From contig NZ_CP016286.1 of assembly GCF_001679785.1 (NCBI RefSeq), forward strand, positions 1,984,001 to 2,048,000: a stretch of 64,000 nucleotides of DNA. The letters run 5' to 3'. Shown piece after piece: positions 17,290 through 25,535 of this stretch. The position numbers and the translations under genes are program-made. This DNA comes from Rhizobium leguminosarum (GTDB lineage: Bacteria > Pseudomonadota > Alphaproteobacteria > Rhizobiales > Rhizobiaceae). How positions within the stretch are numbered: the first letter of the stretch is position 1; each line of letters begins with the position of its first letter. Below the pieces are notes generated by a model. The model searched no databases, was not told where the DNA came from, and saw only the letters and a list, made by a program, of their open reading frames with translations.

Positions 17290-18702
17290 ATGACCGACAT
17301 TATTGATCAGGCCGCCCCGTCTGCGGCCCCGAAAACCTACGACCACGGCATCTCGTTCGGCGAAGCCTTCCGCGTCTGGCTACGGATTGCTGCGCTGAGC
17401 TTCGGCGGTCCGGCAGGACAGATCGCAGTCATGCACCGTATACTCGTCGACGAAAAGCGCTGGATCGGTGAGCATCGCTTCCTGCACGCCCTCAACTACT
17501 GCATGCTGCTGCCAGGCCCGGAGGCGCAGCAGCTCGCCATCTACATCGGATGGCTCCTGCACCGGACGGCGGGTGGCCTTGTGGCAGGCATCCTCTTCGT
17601 TCTTCCTGGGTTTCTCGCTATCCTCGCCCTCAGCTACATCTATGCGGCCTTCGGCAATGTTACCGTGGTCGAAGGGCTGTTCTTTGGACTGAAGGCTGCG
17701 GTGCTCGCCGTCGTCGTTCAGGCGGTGTTCCGGATTGGCAGCCGAGCGCTCAAGAACAGGTTGATGGTTGGGATCGCGGCGGCCGCCTTCGTCGCGATCT
17801 TCGTGTTCCGGATGCCTTTCCCGCTGATCATCCTGACGGCAGGCATCGTCGGCTACATCGGCGGCCGCTCCGGTTCGCCGCTGTTCCGTGTCGGCGGCGG
17901 ACACAAAGCTGAGTCTGGGCCGACCTTGAAGGACGAGGACTCCGCACTGGGTGAACAGACGCCAGCCCATGCTCGTCCAAACCTTGCCTGGTCGCTCAAG
18001 GTGTCGGTCGTCTTCCTCGTGCTCTGGCTGGTCCCGCTCGCGTTTCTCTACATCTATCTCGGTCCGAACGACGTCTTCACCCAGATCGGCGTCTTCTTCA
18101 GCAAGATGGCTGTGGTGACCTTCGGCGGAGCCTACGCCGTTCTCGCCTATGTTGCCCAAGAAGCTGTCCAGCACTTTGGATGGCTGAAGCCCGGCGAAAT
18201 GCTGGATGGCCTCGGAATGGCGGAGACGACACCGGGGCCTCTAATAATGGTGGTCCAGTTTGTTGGCTTTATGGGCGCTTACCGCGATCCGGGTTCAATC
18301 AGTCCGATGATGGCAGCGACCCTTGCGGCGATCCTGACAACATGGGTGACGTTCATCCCGTGTTTCCTGTGGATTTTCCTCGGAGCGCCATTCATCGAAA
18401 AGCTGCGCGGTAACGTCGCTCTGACGGGCGCGATGTCGGCGATCACTGCGGCTGTCGTTGGCGTCATCCTTAACCTTGCCGTTTGGTTTGCCCTACACAC
18501 GCTGTTTGCGCAGGTCACCACCCGGCACGTAGGGCCAATCTCATTCGAAGTTCCGGTCATGGCTTCGCTTGTGTTTCCGTCACTGTTATTATCGCTAGCA
18601 GCGGCCGTCGCCATTTTCCGCTTCAACGCATCGGTGATCGGCACGCTGCTGGTCAGTGCCCTGGCGGGCATGGCCTGGACCTTGAGCAACGGGTTTCTCT
18701 GA
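17290..18702 (+). CDS. chrA: ChrA chromate efflux transporter (two-domain)
   Basis: 470 residues, with two homologous CHR domains and about ten to twelve membrane segments. Signatures are SFGGPAGQIAVMHRILVDEKRW and PGPEAQQLAIYIGW in the first half, and TFGGAYAVLAYVAQEAV and TTPGPLIMVVQFVGF in the second. It exports chromate across the inner membrane. The ATG at 17290 is preferred over an upstream in-frame start at 17140 because it immediately follows chrB (TGATATG) and begins the conserved domain. Confidence 0.93.
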   Translation: MTDIIDQAAPSAAPKTYDHGISFGEAFRVWLRIAALSFGGPAGQIAVMHRILVDEKRWIGEHRFLHALNYCMLLPGPEAQQLAIYIGWLLHRTAGGLVAGILFVLPGFLAILALSYIYAAFGNVTVVEGLFFGLKAAVLAVVVQAVFRIGSRALKNRLMVGIAAAAFVAIFVFRMPFPLIILTAGIVGYIGGRSGSPLFRVGGGHKAESGPTLKDEDSALGEQTPAHARPNLAWSLKVSVVFLVLWLVPLAFLYIYLGPNDVFTQIGVFFSKMAVVTFGGAYAVLAYVAQEAVQHFGWLKPGEMLDGLGMAETTPGPLIMVVQFVGFMGAYRDPGSISPMMAATLAAILTTWVTFIPCFLWIFLGAPFIEKLRGNVALTGAMSAITAAVVGVILNLAVWFALHTLFAQVTTRHVGPISFEVPVMASLVFPSLLLSLAAAVAIFRFNASVIGTLLVSALAGMAWTLSNGFL

Positions 18703-18711
18703 CATTAATAC

Positions 18712-18918
18712 CTACCTTGCCTCGTCGAATTTATTCAAGAAGGAGACTATTCTTGAGACGAGGCAAGCCTGGCGCGGCTCAATGGATTGTGCGCAGGAAA
18801 ACTTGGTATCGAATGCCACCATTTCGGATGCCTGCGATAAATCCCCCGCTTCCGGCGTGGTTTTCGCGCACGACGACAATCCTGCAGCCACCGCAAACAT
18901 GATGACCAGTGCTCTCAT
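18712..18918 (-). CDS. Small lipoprotein
   Basis: 68 residues: signal peptide MRALVIMFAVAAGLSSC with a lipobox (LSSC), then a short polar mature part containing FSCAQSIEPRQACLV. The start at 18918 is well supported by GAGGAGG upstream. It ends 9 bases past the convergent chrA stop. Function unknown. Confidence 0.6.
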   Translation of the reverse strand: MRALVIMFAVAAGLSSCAKTTPEAGDLSQASEMVAFDTKFSCAQSIEPRQACLVSRIVSFLNKFDEAR

Positions 18919-19016
18919 GTAGGCATTCCTCCTCGTGTCCAGAAGCAAAGCAAAATCGCGCTTTTGACGCAAGCTGTCTTTACTTCACAGCCGAGGTTGA
19001 TTGCGGATCGAGACAG

Positions 19017-19186
19017 AACGCTCCATATGTGGACGGCGCAAGCTGGTCGGCGACCCCAATTCCGGCCTGCCCGCCTGGCAGGACCGGCTCTATATCGAGA
19101 TGACGGAGACGGCTATCGACCCATCTGACTATTTCTATCTTCCAACAAATGGGGTGATGGAGATAGGCGAACACGTTACGATTTAG
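19017..19186 (+). pseudogene. Remnant of a Kup potassium transporter (3' end)
   Basis: The frame RRKLVGDPNSGLPAWQDRLY...DPSDYFYLPTNGVMEIGEHVTI ends in a stop at 19184-19186. It resembles the extreme C-terminus of Kup potassium uptake proteins, where a cytoplasmic tail ends in a pattern like FFxIPxxRVVExGxxVxI. Nothing upstream encodes the twelve membrane helices, so only about 55 codons survive. The family match is from memory of the tail pattern. Confidence 0.5.
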
Positions 19187-19275
19187 CCGCCATCCTTCGC
19201 CCGCTTGGTCCGCTATCTCGACAAAGCCATTTTGCTTTGTTCAACTCGTTCAATCTTGATTCCGGAACCGTCATC

Positions 19276-19647
19276 ATGAAGCCGCTCATTTCCACGTGTG
19301 CCCTATTCTTAAGCATCGCAGCACCCGTTTGGGCCGATGACTACGACACTCTTTACCGTGGCCTCACGGCGGCATCTTACCGGCATTTGCAAACCACCTA
19401 CAATTGCCGGGCGGCTTTAGGTCCTTCTGCCTACCGCGAAGCAAGGATTACTGCCGAAAACGTTCTGCGGATATCGGGGGTGGCGACTGACATCGCTCTG
19501 AACGAAGTGGACCGGATGGTGGCTAAAATCGAAACCGGCGAATCCGATACTAACCGGACATCGCTGAACCCATGCCTCGACAACACCCGTCGCTCACTTT
19601 CCAACGTCCGCGCCTGGCAGAAAAAAGTGGCGGTATACTGGCAATAG
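19276..19647 (+). CDS. Small secreted hypothetical protein
   Basis: About 123 residues: signal peptide (MKPLISTCALFLSIAAPVWA), then a helical mature domain with two cysteines (YNCRAALG, NPCLDN). The ATG at 19276 is preferred over 19237 because it begins the signal sequence. Family not recognised. It lies among decayed genes but is itself intact. Confidence 0.5.
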   Translation: MKPLISTCALFLSIAAPVWADDYDTLYRGLTAASYRHLQTTYNCRAALGPSAYREARITAENVLRISGVATDIALNEVDRMVAKIETGESDTNRTSLNPCLDNTRRSLSNVRAWQKKVAVYWQ

Positions 19648-19740
19648 CCGCTACGCCACGACAGCCAACACGATTTTAGGTTGCATCCAATTGACATCAG
19701 CACACCACCCTGAAAGGAATGATTTTTTGGGGGAGTTAAA

Positions 19741-19881
19741 ATGCTGAAATTTACACTGAAAATCACTTTGGCGCTCATCGCGCTCGCGTCTACTGTTGCA
19801 CCTGCGCTCTCGCACGGGGGTGGAACAGACAAAAACGGCTGCCATAACGACAGAAAATCCGGCGGCTATCACTGCCATTAA
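19741..19881 (+). CDS. YHYH-domain small secreted protein
   Basis: 46 residues: a signal peptide (LALIALASTVAPALS) followed by the whole of a short YHYH-type motif, HGGGTDKNGCHNDRKSGGYH, then CH and TAA. GGGGGAG lies seven bases upstream of the ATG. The HGGGTDxxGCHxxxxxxGYHCH pattern is the zinc/DNA-uptake-like YHYH motif seen in many tiny proteobacterial secreted proteins. Role unknown. Confidence 0.65.
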   Translation: MLKFTLKITLALIALASTVAPALSHGGGTDKNGCHNDRKSGGYHCH

Positions 19882-20099
19882 AGCTATTCCAGTCGTACCT
19901 CATATCGTAAATTGGTGGCTATTCAGTCTCCAAGAGTGAAACTGTGATCATGAAAAGCTATCCCAATATTCTGCCAGCCGCCCGGGAATTCTAGGTCAAT
20001 GGCTGGCGGAAGGGGAGGATGTTGCTCGCCTTTCGTTCAACCGCAAAAATATATCCGTATTAATGGAATGAGAACGGGCCTGGTCTCGTATACCTTCAT

Positions 20100-20236
20100 A
20101 TGGACTCCAACAAACGCCAGTTTAATGTCGTCGGACAGCTTGTCTCGGTCAGACGCTATGCACGATCTCTTGTGTGCAACCGAGCGACGCCGAAGACCTC
20201 GTTCACGAGGCCTTAGTGAAAGCCTACGAGCACCGC
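20100..20236 (+). pseudogene. Remnant of an ECF sigma factor gene (5' end)
   Basis: Reading from ATG 20100 gives MDSNKRQFNVVGQLVSVRRYARSLVCN. After a frameshift the text continues DAEDLVHEALVKAYEHR. Together this is region 2 of an alphaproteobacterial ECF sigma factor (RYARSLxxNxxDAEDLVHEALVRAYE). It stops there, with no region 4, and the next gene belongs to the Hxs operon. The fragment marks where foreign DNA joined or deleted a resident gene. Confidence 0.6.
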
Positions 20237-20291
20237 CTGACTATTGTCCTGTTGGCAAACTTTGGCTGGCTGCTTGTCGGGTAGATTAGCG

Positions 20292-21107
20292 CTAGCGCTT
20301 GCAGGGATAAAGGTTGACGTCGCCCACTCTCATTATGAGGCCATCCATGGAATAGTTCTGGGACGTGTCGTAGTGCTCGCCCTCGCCCTCGCAGGAAAGA
20401 TTCAGTTGCGTTTCCGTCTTGGAGACAATCTTGCAACCGAATTCAGAACCGACATATTTCGTATTGTCGAGATACCATACGCCATCTTGAGTCAGGTCGT
20501 TCGGGGTTAAGCTGCCGGAGGTCTTGTACCGAGCGCAAAAGGCGGGAATTGCATACATCGCTCCAACAATCTCAACCTCCGGAACTTCAACCATCGTATC
20601 CGCCTCCTGGACCGCTTTGTCTTTTCGGCAAGATAGGAATTTGTAGATATTGGGGAGCAACACCCGCTCCTGGTTCCCGGGCTGAAATCCGTTGAACCAG
20701 TTAACATCAGCGCCGTTGGTGTAATAAAGCTTTTGACCAAGCCCCGCGAAAATCACCCAATCAGCTAAGCCGTCGCTGTCTGCATCGATTGTTTCCAAAA
20801 CCACATCGGTTGTTTCGTCATCGCCTGTTAGGCCACTGGCATTCCTGACCATTCCATAGCATGTGGACGCGCCGTTAGAACAGGTAACAGAGCCCCGCGC
20901 CCGCCAGGCAAGCTGAGAGCCGCGCCACTCTTCAAAGTAAATATTTGATCCGTAGTTGATTCCGTCGGTGCCGTAGACAATGTGGCGGACGCCTTGCCCC
21001 TCATTCGACCAGATCGCGGTACTATTGGTGCAATTTGCGTAAACGCCAGTTCCGCCAAAAACGGTCAAAAAGCCCGCAATCATCAGTCTCGCAGCATTTC
21101 CCATCAA
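20292..21107 (-). CDS. Secreted cysteine-containing protein, fifth gene of the Hxs operon
   Basis: 271 residues: signal peptide (LMIAGFLTVFGGTGVYA), then a beta-rich extracytoplasmic protein with eight cysteines (NCTN, VTCSN, STCYG, LSCRK, AFCAR, FGCKI, LSCEG, YPCKR), enough for four disulfides. A segment DADSDGLADWVIFAGLGQ resembles Asp-rich repeat-type loops. Its ATG overlaps the hxsA stop (ATGA), so it is translationally coupled to the Hxs genes and is probably functionally linked. Family not recognised; it could be a partner, immunity-type or target protein. Confidence 0.7.
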   Translation of the reverse strand: MMGNAARLMIAGFLTVFGGTGVYANCTNSTAIWSNEGQGVRHIVYGTDGINYGSNIYFEEWRGSQLAWRARGSVTCSNGASTCYGMVRNASGLTGDDETTDVVLETIDADSDGLADWVIFAGLGQKLYYTNGADVNWFNGFQPGNQERVLLPNIYKFLSCRKDKAVQEADTMVEVPEVEIVGAMYAIPAFCARYKTSGSLTPNDLTQDGVWYLDNTKYVGSEFGCKIVSKTETQLNLSCEGEGEHYDTSQNYSMDGLIMRVGDVNLYPCKR

Positions 21108-21739
21108 TAGGCTCTGATATTCAACGAGTTGAGGACTTCGGGCGTTATGGTGCCAGTGACTTTGATGCCGTAGTCCTCCTGCATCTTGGCCAAAGCAACC
21201 TTTGACTGCGGTCCAATTTTGCCGTCGATGACACCTTGGTAGTAGCCAAACAGGGTCAATGCGTTTTGAACCTGGATAACGATTTGCCGAAATCTGTCCG
21301 AATTCCCTGGCAGGACTTTCGTCTCCTGCGTTTGTGGAACTGGCGGAAAATAGGTCGGGTCAGAATCCGTTGAGCTTGTATTGGGTGTCACCTGATATGT
21401 GTCCACCTGGTTGGTGTTCGGCAACAGCTGATGCGTGTCCGGCTGGGCTTGATAAATTCGTCGTTTTGGTATGACCGGCGGGTCATATCGCGGCAAAGTT
21501 CGAGTAACGTATCCACCGCCGCTCGACGAGCGGTGACTGGAATGACTGGAATGGGAGCTGTGGCTTGAATGTGAGCGATGCCCTGCAAGCGAATAAACGT
21601 GGTTGAGCCGCAAACGTTCGAAAATTGAAACAGAGAAGGTTTTCTTCGCAACTAGTCCGGTCGCCGGAGCCGCCTCAGACTTGGACGGCAAGAATCCCGC
21701 CGCCAGAAACGACGGTATAAGGAACAACCCTTTTTTCAT
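21104..21739 (-). CDS. hxsA: HxsA, His-Xaa-Ser repeat precursor with peptidoglycan-binding domain
   Basis: 211 residues in three parts: an N-terminal signal-like segment (LFLIPSFLAAGFL), six tandem His-Xaa-Ser triplets at residues 54-71 (HRS, four HSS, HRS), and a Pro/Gln/Thr-rich linker to a C-terminal peptidoglycan-binding domain (QVQNALTLFGYYQGVIDGKI, then a GIKVTG-type end). HxsA is the presumed substrate of radical SAM maturation by HxsB/HxsC; the modification has not been established to my knowledge. The start overlaps the hxsC stop as ATGA. Confidence 0.92.
   Translation of the reverse strand: MKKGLFLIPSFLAAGFLPSKSEAAPATGLVAKKTFSVSIFERLRLNHVYSLAGHRSHSSHSSHSSHSSHRSSSGGGYVTRTLPRYDPPVIPKRRIYQAQPDTHQLLPNTNQVDTYQVTPNTSSTDSDPTYFPPVPQTQETKVLPGNSDRFRQIVIQVQNALTLFGYYQGVIDGKIGPQSKVALAKMQEDYGIKVTGTITPEVLNSLNIRAY
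21527..21580 (-). repeat. Six-fold HXS-coding 9-bp repeat inside hxsA
   Basis: Encodes six consecutive His-Xaa-Ser triplets. The four central units are HSS. Repeat number could change by slippage. Confidence 0.9.
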
Positions 21740-22776
21740 ATTTGCCCCAGCTCACTAAACCCCTCGGTGTGACTATACCACTCAAAAAAACCACCACAAG
21801 CTGAGCGAGCAGAGCAGTCTTCACAGAAGTCGAGATATTTTCGCTTCCAATCCGAAATCGTCGATGGTGCGAATTGTCTATACGGCACTGGTACCGAGCA
21901 AAGCGGAAAATTAAACAGGGAGACAGCAATCCCCTTCGCCGTTGCCAGATTGATCGCCGACCTAATCTTCGTAAAGTCTGAGGACGTGTCTCGGAACGTC
22001 TTATGCCAATTCATCCGACCGTAGCCGATCCGTTCAAGCTGCATCAGTGCCCAGACAGAAATGAATGGCGTGCGATTGACGACGTAATTCGCCAGGTAGC
22101 GCAGATTCTCCCAGTTCTGCTGGGTCACGACCGTGCGCAACTCAACGGAAGCTCCCGCACGCATCAGAAGAGAAAGATTCCGCTCCAGTCTGTGAAACGC
22201 TCCTGGTTTGCCCACGATATCGTCGTGCAATTCAGCTTCAGACGCATAAAGCGGAATTCCCCACAAGACACGATCAAGGCCGATTGCATCCAGACTGCTG
22301 ATGTCGTCCGGCTCAAAATGCTGCGCGTTGGTCAAAACATGGAAACGCAAATCGGGACGAGCGGAAGCAGCAGACGCCAGAAATTCGAACAGCCGATCCT
22401 TGTGCAGCAGGGGCTCACCACCGGATATCCCGATATAGACTCCAGACGGGGCCAACGTCGCGGCAATGGCGAATTGATCAAAAAGATCGACATGATGCTT
22501 TTTCGGCGGCTGCGAGCACATGACGCACAGCTGATCGCATTGTTCTGTTACCAGCAGCGTGTTGTGTCTCGATGAGGCTCGAATGAGCCTGTGCGCACTC
22601 CCCTGCCCGGGTAAAATCATAAGCACGTCGCCATCCAGCGGCATATCTGCAGTGGCGTGAACCAGAACTGAAAACCCGAGATATTCATACTCGCGATAGT
22701 CGCTCTCCTGTCGAATGAGATGAGCGTCCTGTTCGGAGGGGTCTGTCCGGTCGCTTTCACATAGCCGCAGCACCAA
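21736..22776 (-). CDS. hxsC: HxsC, radical SAM maturase, first 17 codons cut off by IS66
   Basis: A radical SAM enzyme with the cluster motif CDQLCVMC followed by SQPP, then GISGGEPLL, and C-terminal cysteines (CSVP, CEDCSARSACGG) for an auxiliary Fe-S cluster. The frame now opens only at a TTG/GTG near the target duplication. The original ATG and 14 codons lie at 25494-25535, beyond the IS66 element. The TSD codes Glu-Pro plus part of Leu. The intact protein was 362 residues, starting MIDLRLKIDPLPIVEP. The remaining 345 residues hold all catalytic motifs, so activity may survive if translation restarts. Confidence 0.88.
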   Translation of the reverse strand: MVLRLCESDRTDPSEQDAHLIRQESDYREYEYLGFSVLVHATADMPLDGDVLMILPGQGSAHRLIRASSRHNTLLVTEQCDQLCVMCSQPPKKHHVDLFDQFAIAATLAPSGVYIGISGGEPLLHKDRLFEFLASAASARPDLRFHVLTNAQHFEPDDISSLDAIGLDRVLWGIPLYASEAELHDDIVGKPGAFHRLERNLSLLMRAGASVELRTVVTQQNWENLRYLANYVVNRTPFISVWALMQLERIGYGRMNWHKTFRDTSSDFTKIRSAINLATAKGIAVSLFNFPLCSVPVPYRQFAPSTISDWKRKYLDFCEDCSARSACGGFFEWYSHTEGFSELGQI

Positions 22777-22782
22777 TGGTTC
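22775..22782. repeat. Target-site duplication, left copy (IS66 no. 2)
   Basis: AATGGTTC abuts the element end GTATGCGG and is repeated exactly at 25486-25493. Confidence 0.92.
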
Positions 22783-22879
22783 GTATGCGGCGTCTCCACC
22801 CCATTGATTTTGCGGTTGTAGCGGTCAGGTCTATCGCTTGCGGATTTTCTGTGAGCTCATCGAAGAGTCCCGGACGAGC

Positions 22880-24535
22880 TCACTGTGAGGCGCTGGTCCG
22901 GCAGTGCGCATAGGCCCACGGCATGAGTGCGTCGATATCTTTGGCGAGATGACCGTTGGCGAGGCTGATGAAGAGATCTCGCAGGTAGGCGTAGGGTTCG
23001 ACACCATTCATTTTGCAGCTTCCGATCAGGCTGGCAAAGCGGGCCCAATTTCGGCCACCCTCGTCATGCCCGGCAAACAGCGCGTTGCGGCGGTTCATGG
23101 CCGGGCTGCGGATCGCGTTTTCGACCAGGTTTGAATCGATGTCGACGCAGCCGTCATCGAGGAAGAGCCGGAAGCCATCCTGGCGTTTGAGCATATAGGC
23201 CATAGCCTGACCGAGGTCGGACTTGCGCGAGACGCGCGCGGCTTGAGCGGACAGCCAGGTGAAGAACTCATCCACCAATGGGCGGGACAGGTGTTGGCGG
23301 ACAGCCCGGCGATATTCGGGATCACGGCCTCGGATGCCGTCTTCAATCTTGTAAAGAGCGGCGATACGTAACAACGCCTCATCGACGATGGGCGAACCTT
23401 TCTTCGGCTTGGCCTTGATCAGTTTTCTGCGGCCATGCGCCCAGCAGAAGGCCAGCTTTAGCGGATCACCGCCCGTGCGGTCCAGCGTGGCGAGGTGCGA
23501 GTAGCCACCATAGGCATCGACCTGGATCGTGCCGTTGAAGCCGTCGAGGATTTCTGCGGCATATTCGCCTTTACGCCCAGGCCGGTAGTGGAAGACCACG
23601 CCCGTCGGCGCAGAGCCGTTCCAACCGCGATCATCGCGCAAAACAGCCCAGAGATAGCCAGTTTTCGTCGTGCCGCGGCCCGGATCCAACACCGGGGCCG
23701 TAGTCTCATCGACATAAAGTCTTGAACTGCCCTGATTCAGGATCATGGCCATGCGGTCTACCACCGGCGCGATCGCAGCACCCGTTCGGCCCATCCAATC
23801 GGCCAGGACCGTACGGTCGATCGGCACTCCGTGTCGGGCCATGACTGTCGCCTGACGGTTGAGCGGCATATGTTCGGAATGCTTGGACACGGCGATCTGC
23901 GCCAACAGGGCTTCGGTCGGCCAGCTACCTTCCAGCAAATGCGCCGGCGCTCTGGCCTGTACCACGCCCGTGCGGCCCTTGGGACAAGCGTATTTCGGGC
24001 GGATCGTGACTATCACCTGATAGCAAGCCGGAATTTGATCGAGCCGTTCCGTCCGATCTTCGCCGATCCGCACCATGTTGCCGCAGCCACAGGGGCAAGC
24101 AATGCTGTCGGGCTCGATCACCCGCTCGACCCGCGGCAGGTGCTCAGGCAGCGCGCGCGTCTTGCGCTGTTTGCGAGGGGCGTCCTTGCCGACATCGGGT
24201 CCGCTCGCCGCGATCTTTTCCTCAACGAAGGCGATCTGGGCCTGTGTTTCGGCAATCGCCGTCTCCAGGTCCTCCAGCGCCAGTTCCATCTGCGTCGGAT
24301 CCAGCTTTTCCGATTTCGGCCCGAACTTCGTACGCCGGTAGTCCTGAACCTGGCCCTCAAGCTTCTCGATCAGTTCCTTTAGCTCGGTGATGAAGGCGTC
24401 CTTTTCGGCCACCGCCGCCTGCTCATGCTGACGTGCTGCACGCTCCACCGACAGCTCGAACTGCACCGCCGCAAAGGCGTTCAACACCTCGACGGGAAGG
24501 TCCGGGAACTGGCTGAGATCGATGGGCTGCGACAT
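22880..24535 (-). CDS. tnpC: IS66 transposase TnpC (element no. 2)
   Basis: 551 residues with an N-terminal coiled coil (QFELSVERAARQHEQAAVAEKD), a zinc segment (CPCGCGNMVRIGEDRTERL) and the catalytic triad in YVDETTAPV, QVDAYGGYSHL and IDSNLVENAIR. It ends with the IS66 C-terminal domain (KMNGVEPYAYLRDLF). The frame is intact. It diverges from the TnpC encoded at 9.6-11.2 kb, so the two elements are independent arrivals. Confidence 0.93.
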   Translation of the reverse strand: MSQPIDLSQFPDLPVEVLNAFAAVQFELSVERAARQHEQAAVAEKDAFITELKELIEKLEGQVQDYRRTKFGPKSEKLDPTQMELALEDLETAIAETQAQIAFVEEKIAASGPDVGKDAPRKQRKTRALPEHLPRVERVIEPDSIACPCGCGNMVRIGEDRTERLDQIPACYQVIVTIRPKYACPKGRTGVVQARAPAHLLEGSWPTEALLAQIAVSKHSEHMPLNRQATVMARHGVPIDRTVLADWMGRTGAAIAPVVDRMAMILNQGSSRLYVDETTAPVLDPGRGTTKTGYLWAVLRDDRGWNGSAPTGVVFHYRPGRKGEYAAEILDGFNGTIQVDAYGGYSHLATLDRTGGDPLKLAFCWAHGRRKLIKAKPKKGSPIVDEALLRIAALYKIEDGIRGRDPEYRRAVRQHLSRPLVDEFFTWLSAQAARVSRKSDLGQAMAYMLKRQDGFRLFLDDGCVDIDSNLVENAIRSPAMNRRNALFAGHDEGGRNWARFASLIGSCKMNGVEPYAYLRDLFISLANGHLAKDIDALMPWAYAHCRTSASQ

Positions 24536-24598
24536 GCAGCTTTATAGCAAATCAAGCAGAAAAGCCCAATAAAACAATGCCAAAATCGAGCCGGTGAG

Positions 24599-24952
24599 TC
24601 ATCCTGCCGCAGTTGGCGGTGTCACCCGCTGCGCCATCACCCGCCGCCAATCGAGCCCTTCGAACAACGCTTCGTATTGAGCCCGTGACAGCCGCATCGT
24701 TCCATCTTGCACCTTCGGCCATGCAAAGCTTCCCTGTTCCAGGATTTTGTAGGTCAGCACCATTCCGGTGCCATCCCATACCAGGATTTTCAAACGATCC
24801 CCGCGCTTCGACCGGAAGACCACGGTGACCCCGGAATGCGGATCAAGCTTCAACTCGGTCTGCACCATCAATGCCAGCGCCTGATGGCCACAGCGGAAGT
24901 CCACCGGCCGCGTCGCGATCAGGATCGGTAAGCGTTGGCCCGCGACGATCAT
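24599..24952 (-). CDS. tnpB: IS66 accessory protein TnpB (element no. 2)
   Basis: 117 residues with the conserved LPILIATRPVDFRCGHQAL and VFRSKRGDRLKILVWDGTG blocks. Its ATG overlaps the tnpA stop codon (ATGA). It is needed with TnpA and TnpC for IS66 transposition. Confidence 0.92.
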   Translation of the reverse strand: MIVAGQRLPILIATRPVDFRCGHQALALMVQTELKLDPHSGVTVVFRSKRGDRLKILVWDGTGMVLTYKILEQGSFAWPKVQDGTMRLSRAQYEALFEGLDWRRVMAQRVTPPTAAG

Positions 24953-25395
24953 GCTGTCCCTCGCATCGCCCGCACCAAGGCCGCAACCCGATCAACCGGC
25001 ACATCGCCGGGAACCCTCACCACGAGGTCTGCGCCTATTTCTACTGTCATAATCCCTGAAGTGATCTCGACCAGCTCCGGAACCGGCGATGCATCGGCAG
25101 CCTCCTTCGGTTCCGTTGCGATCGCCAGCGGCACAAAGGCAGGTTCGATAGACCCGTCCTCAATGGCTGGCATCAGTTCGGCAGGCAGCGCCAGAAGACC
25201 CTGACGTGCTTGTCGTCGCCAGCAAGAAAGCTGATGCGCAACGAGATCATGACGACGCGCAACGTCAGCGACCCTAACTCCAGGCTGAAGGCTCTCCGCA
25301 ACAATCCGCGCCTTCACAGCATTGGGCCATCGCCGGTTTCCACGACGAGGCTCGACAATTTCACAGCGCCCAATAAATCCCTCACCATCTGCCAT
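24949..25395 (-). CDS. tnpA: IS66 accessory protein TnpA (element no. 2)
   Basis: 148 residues. The HTH region RRWPNAVKARIVAESLQPGV...VARRHDLVAHQLSCWRRQAR is typical of IS66 Orf1, followed by a variable linker and a C-terminal block EIGADLVVRVPGDVPVDRV. It is the first gene of the element's operon, 90 bases inside the right end. Confidence 0.9.
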   Translation of the reverse strand: MADGEGFIGRCEIVEPRRGNRRWPNAVKARIVAESLQPGVRVADVARRHDLVAHQLSCWRRQARQGLLALPAELMPAIEDGSIEPAFVPLAIATEPKEAADASPVPELVEITSGIMTVEIGADLVVRVPGDVPVDRVAALVRAMRGTA

Positions 25396-25485
25396 GCCAA
25401 ATCTCCAGCTCTTGCCGAAAACCTTGTGGCAGATACCTCAATGCTCAGAAACACACGGAATCAATGGGATGTAGGCGGCGCATAC

Positions 25486-25493
25486 AATGGTTC
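25486..25493. repeat. Target-site duplication, right copy (IS66 no. 2)
   Basis: AATGGTTC, identical to 22775-22782; on the coding strand it reads GAACCATT, codons 15-17 of hxsC. Confidence 0.92.
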
Positions 25494-25535
25494 GACTATA
25501 GGCAATGGATCGATTTTCAGCCGAAGGTCGATCAT
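25494..25535 (-). pseudogene. hxsC: Severed 5' end of hxsC
   Basis: Fourteen codons (MIDLRLKIDPLPIV) begin at an ATG that overlaps the hxsB stop as ATGA. Joined to 22782 through the target duplication they continue in frame into HxsC. Translation from here now enters the IS66 end, so this piece alone is non-functional. Confidence 0.88.

Larger units (their letters stand above)
22783..25485 (-). mobile_element. IS66-family insertion sequence no. 2 (2703 bp) inside hxsC
   Basis: Inverted ends start GTATGCG, share CCCATTGATT about 17 bases in, and match over roughly 30 bp. The element is bounded by 8-bp direct repeats AATGGTTC. It carries tnpA, tnpB and tnpC on the minus strand, the same direction as hxs, so read-through transcription of hxsC-hxsA is possible. 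It differs clearly in sequence from the IS66 copy at 9.5 kb. Confidence 0.94.

Noticed and set aside
21527..21580. CRISPR-like or other short DNA repeat array
   Set aside because: The repeats are a translated HSS tract inside hxsA, with no spacers.
22857..22900. Terminator in the left end of IS66 no. 2
   Set aside because: GAGCTCA-type inverted repeats near 22854-22890 lack a T tract and could be part of transposase binding; not called.
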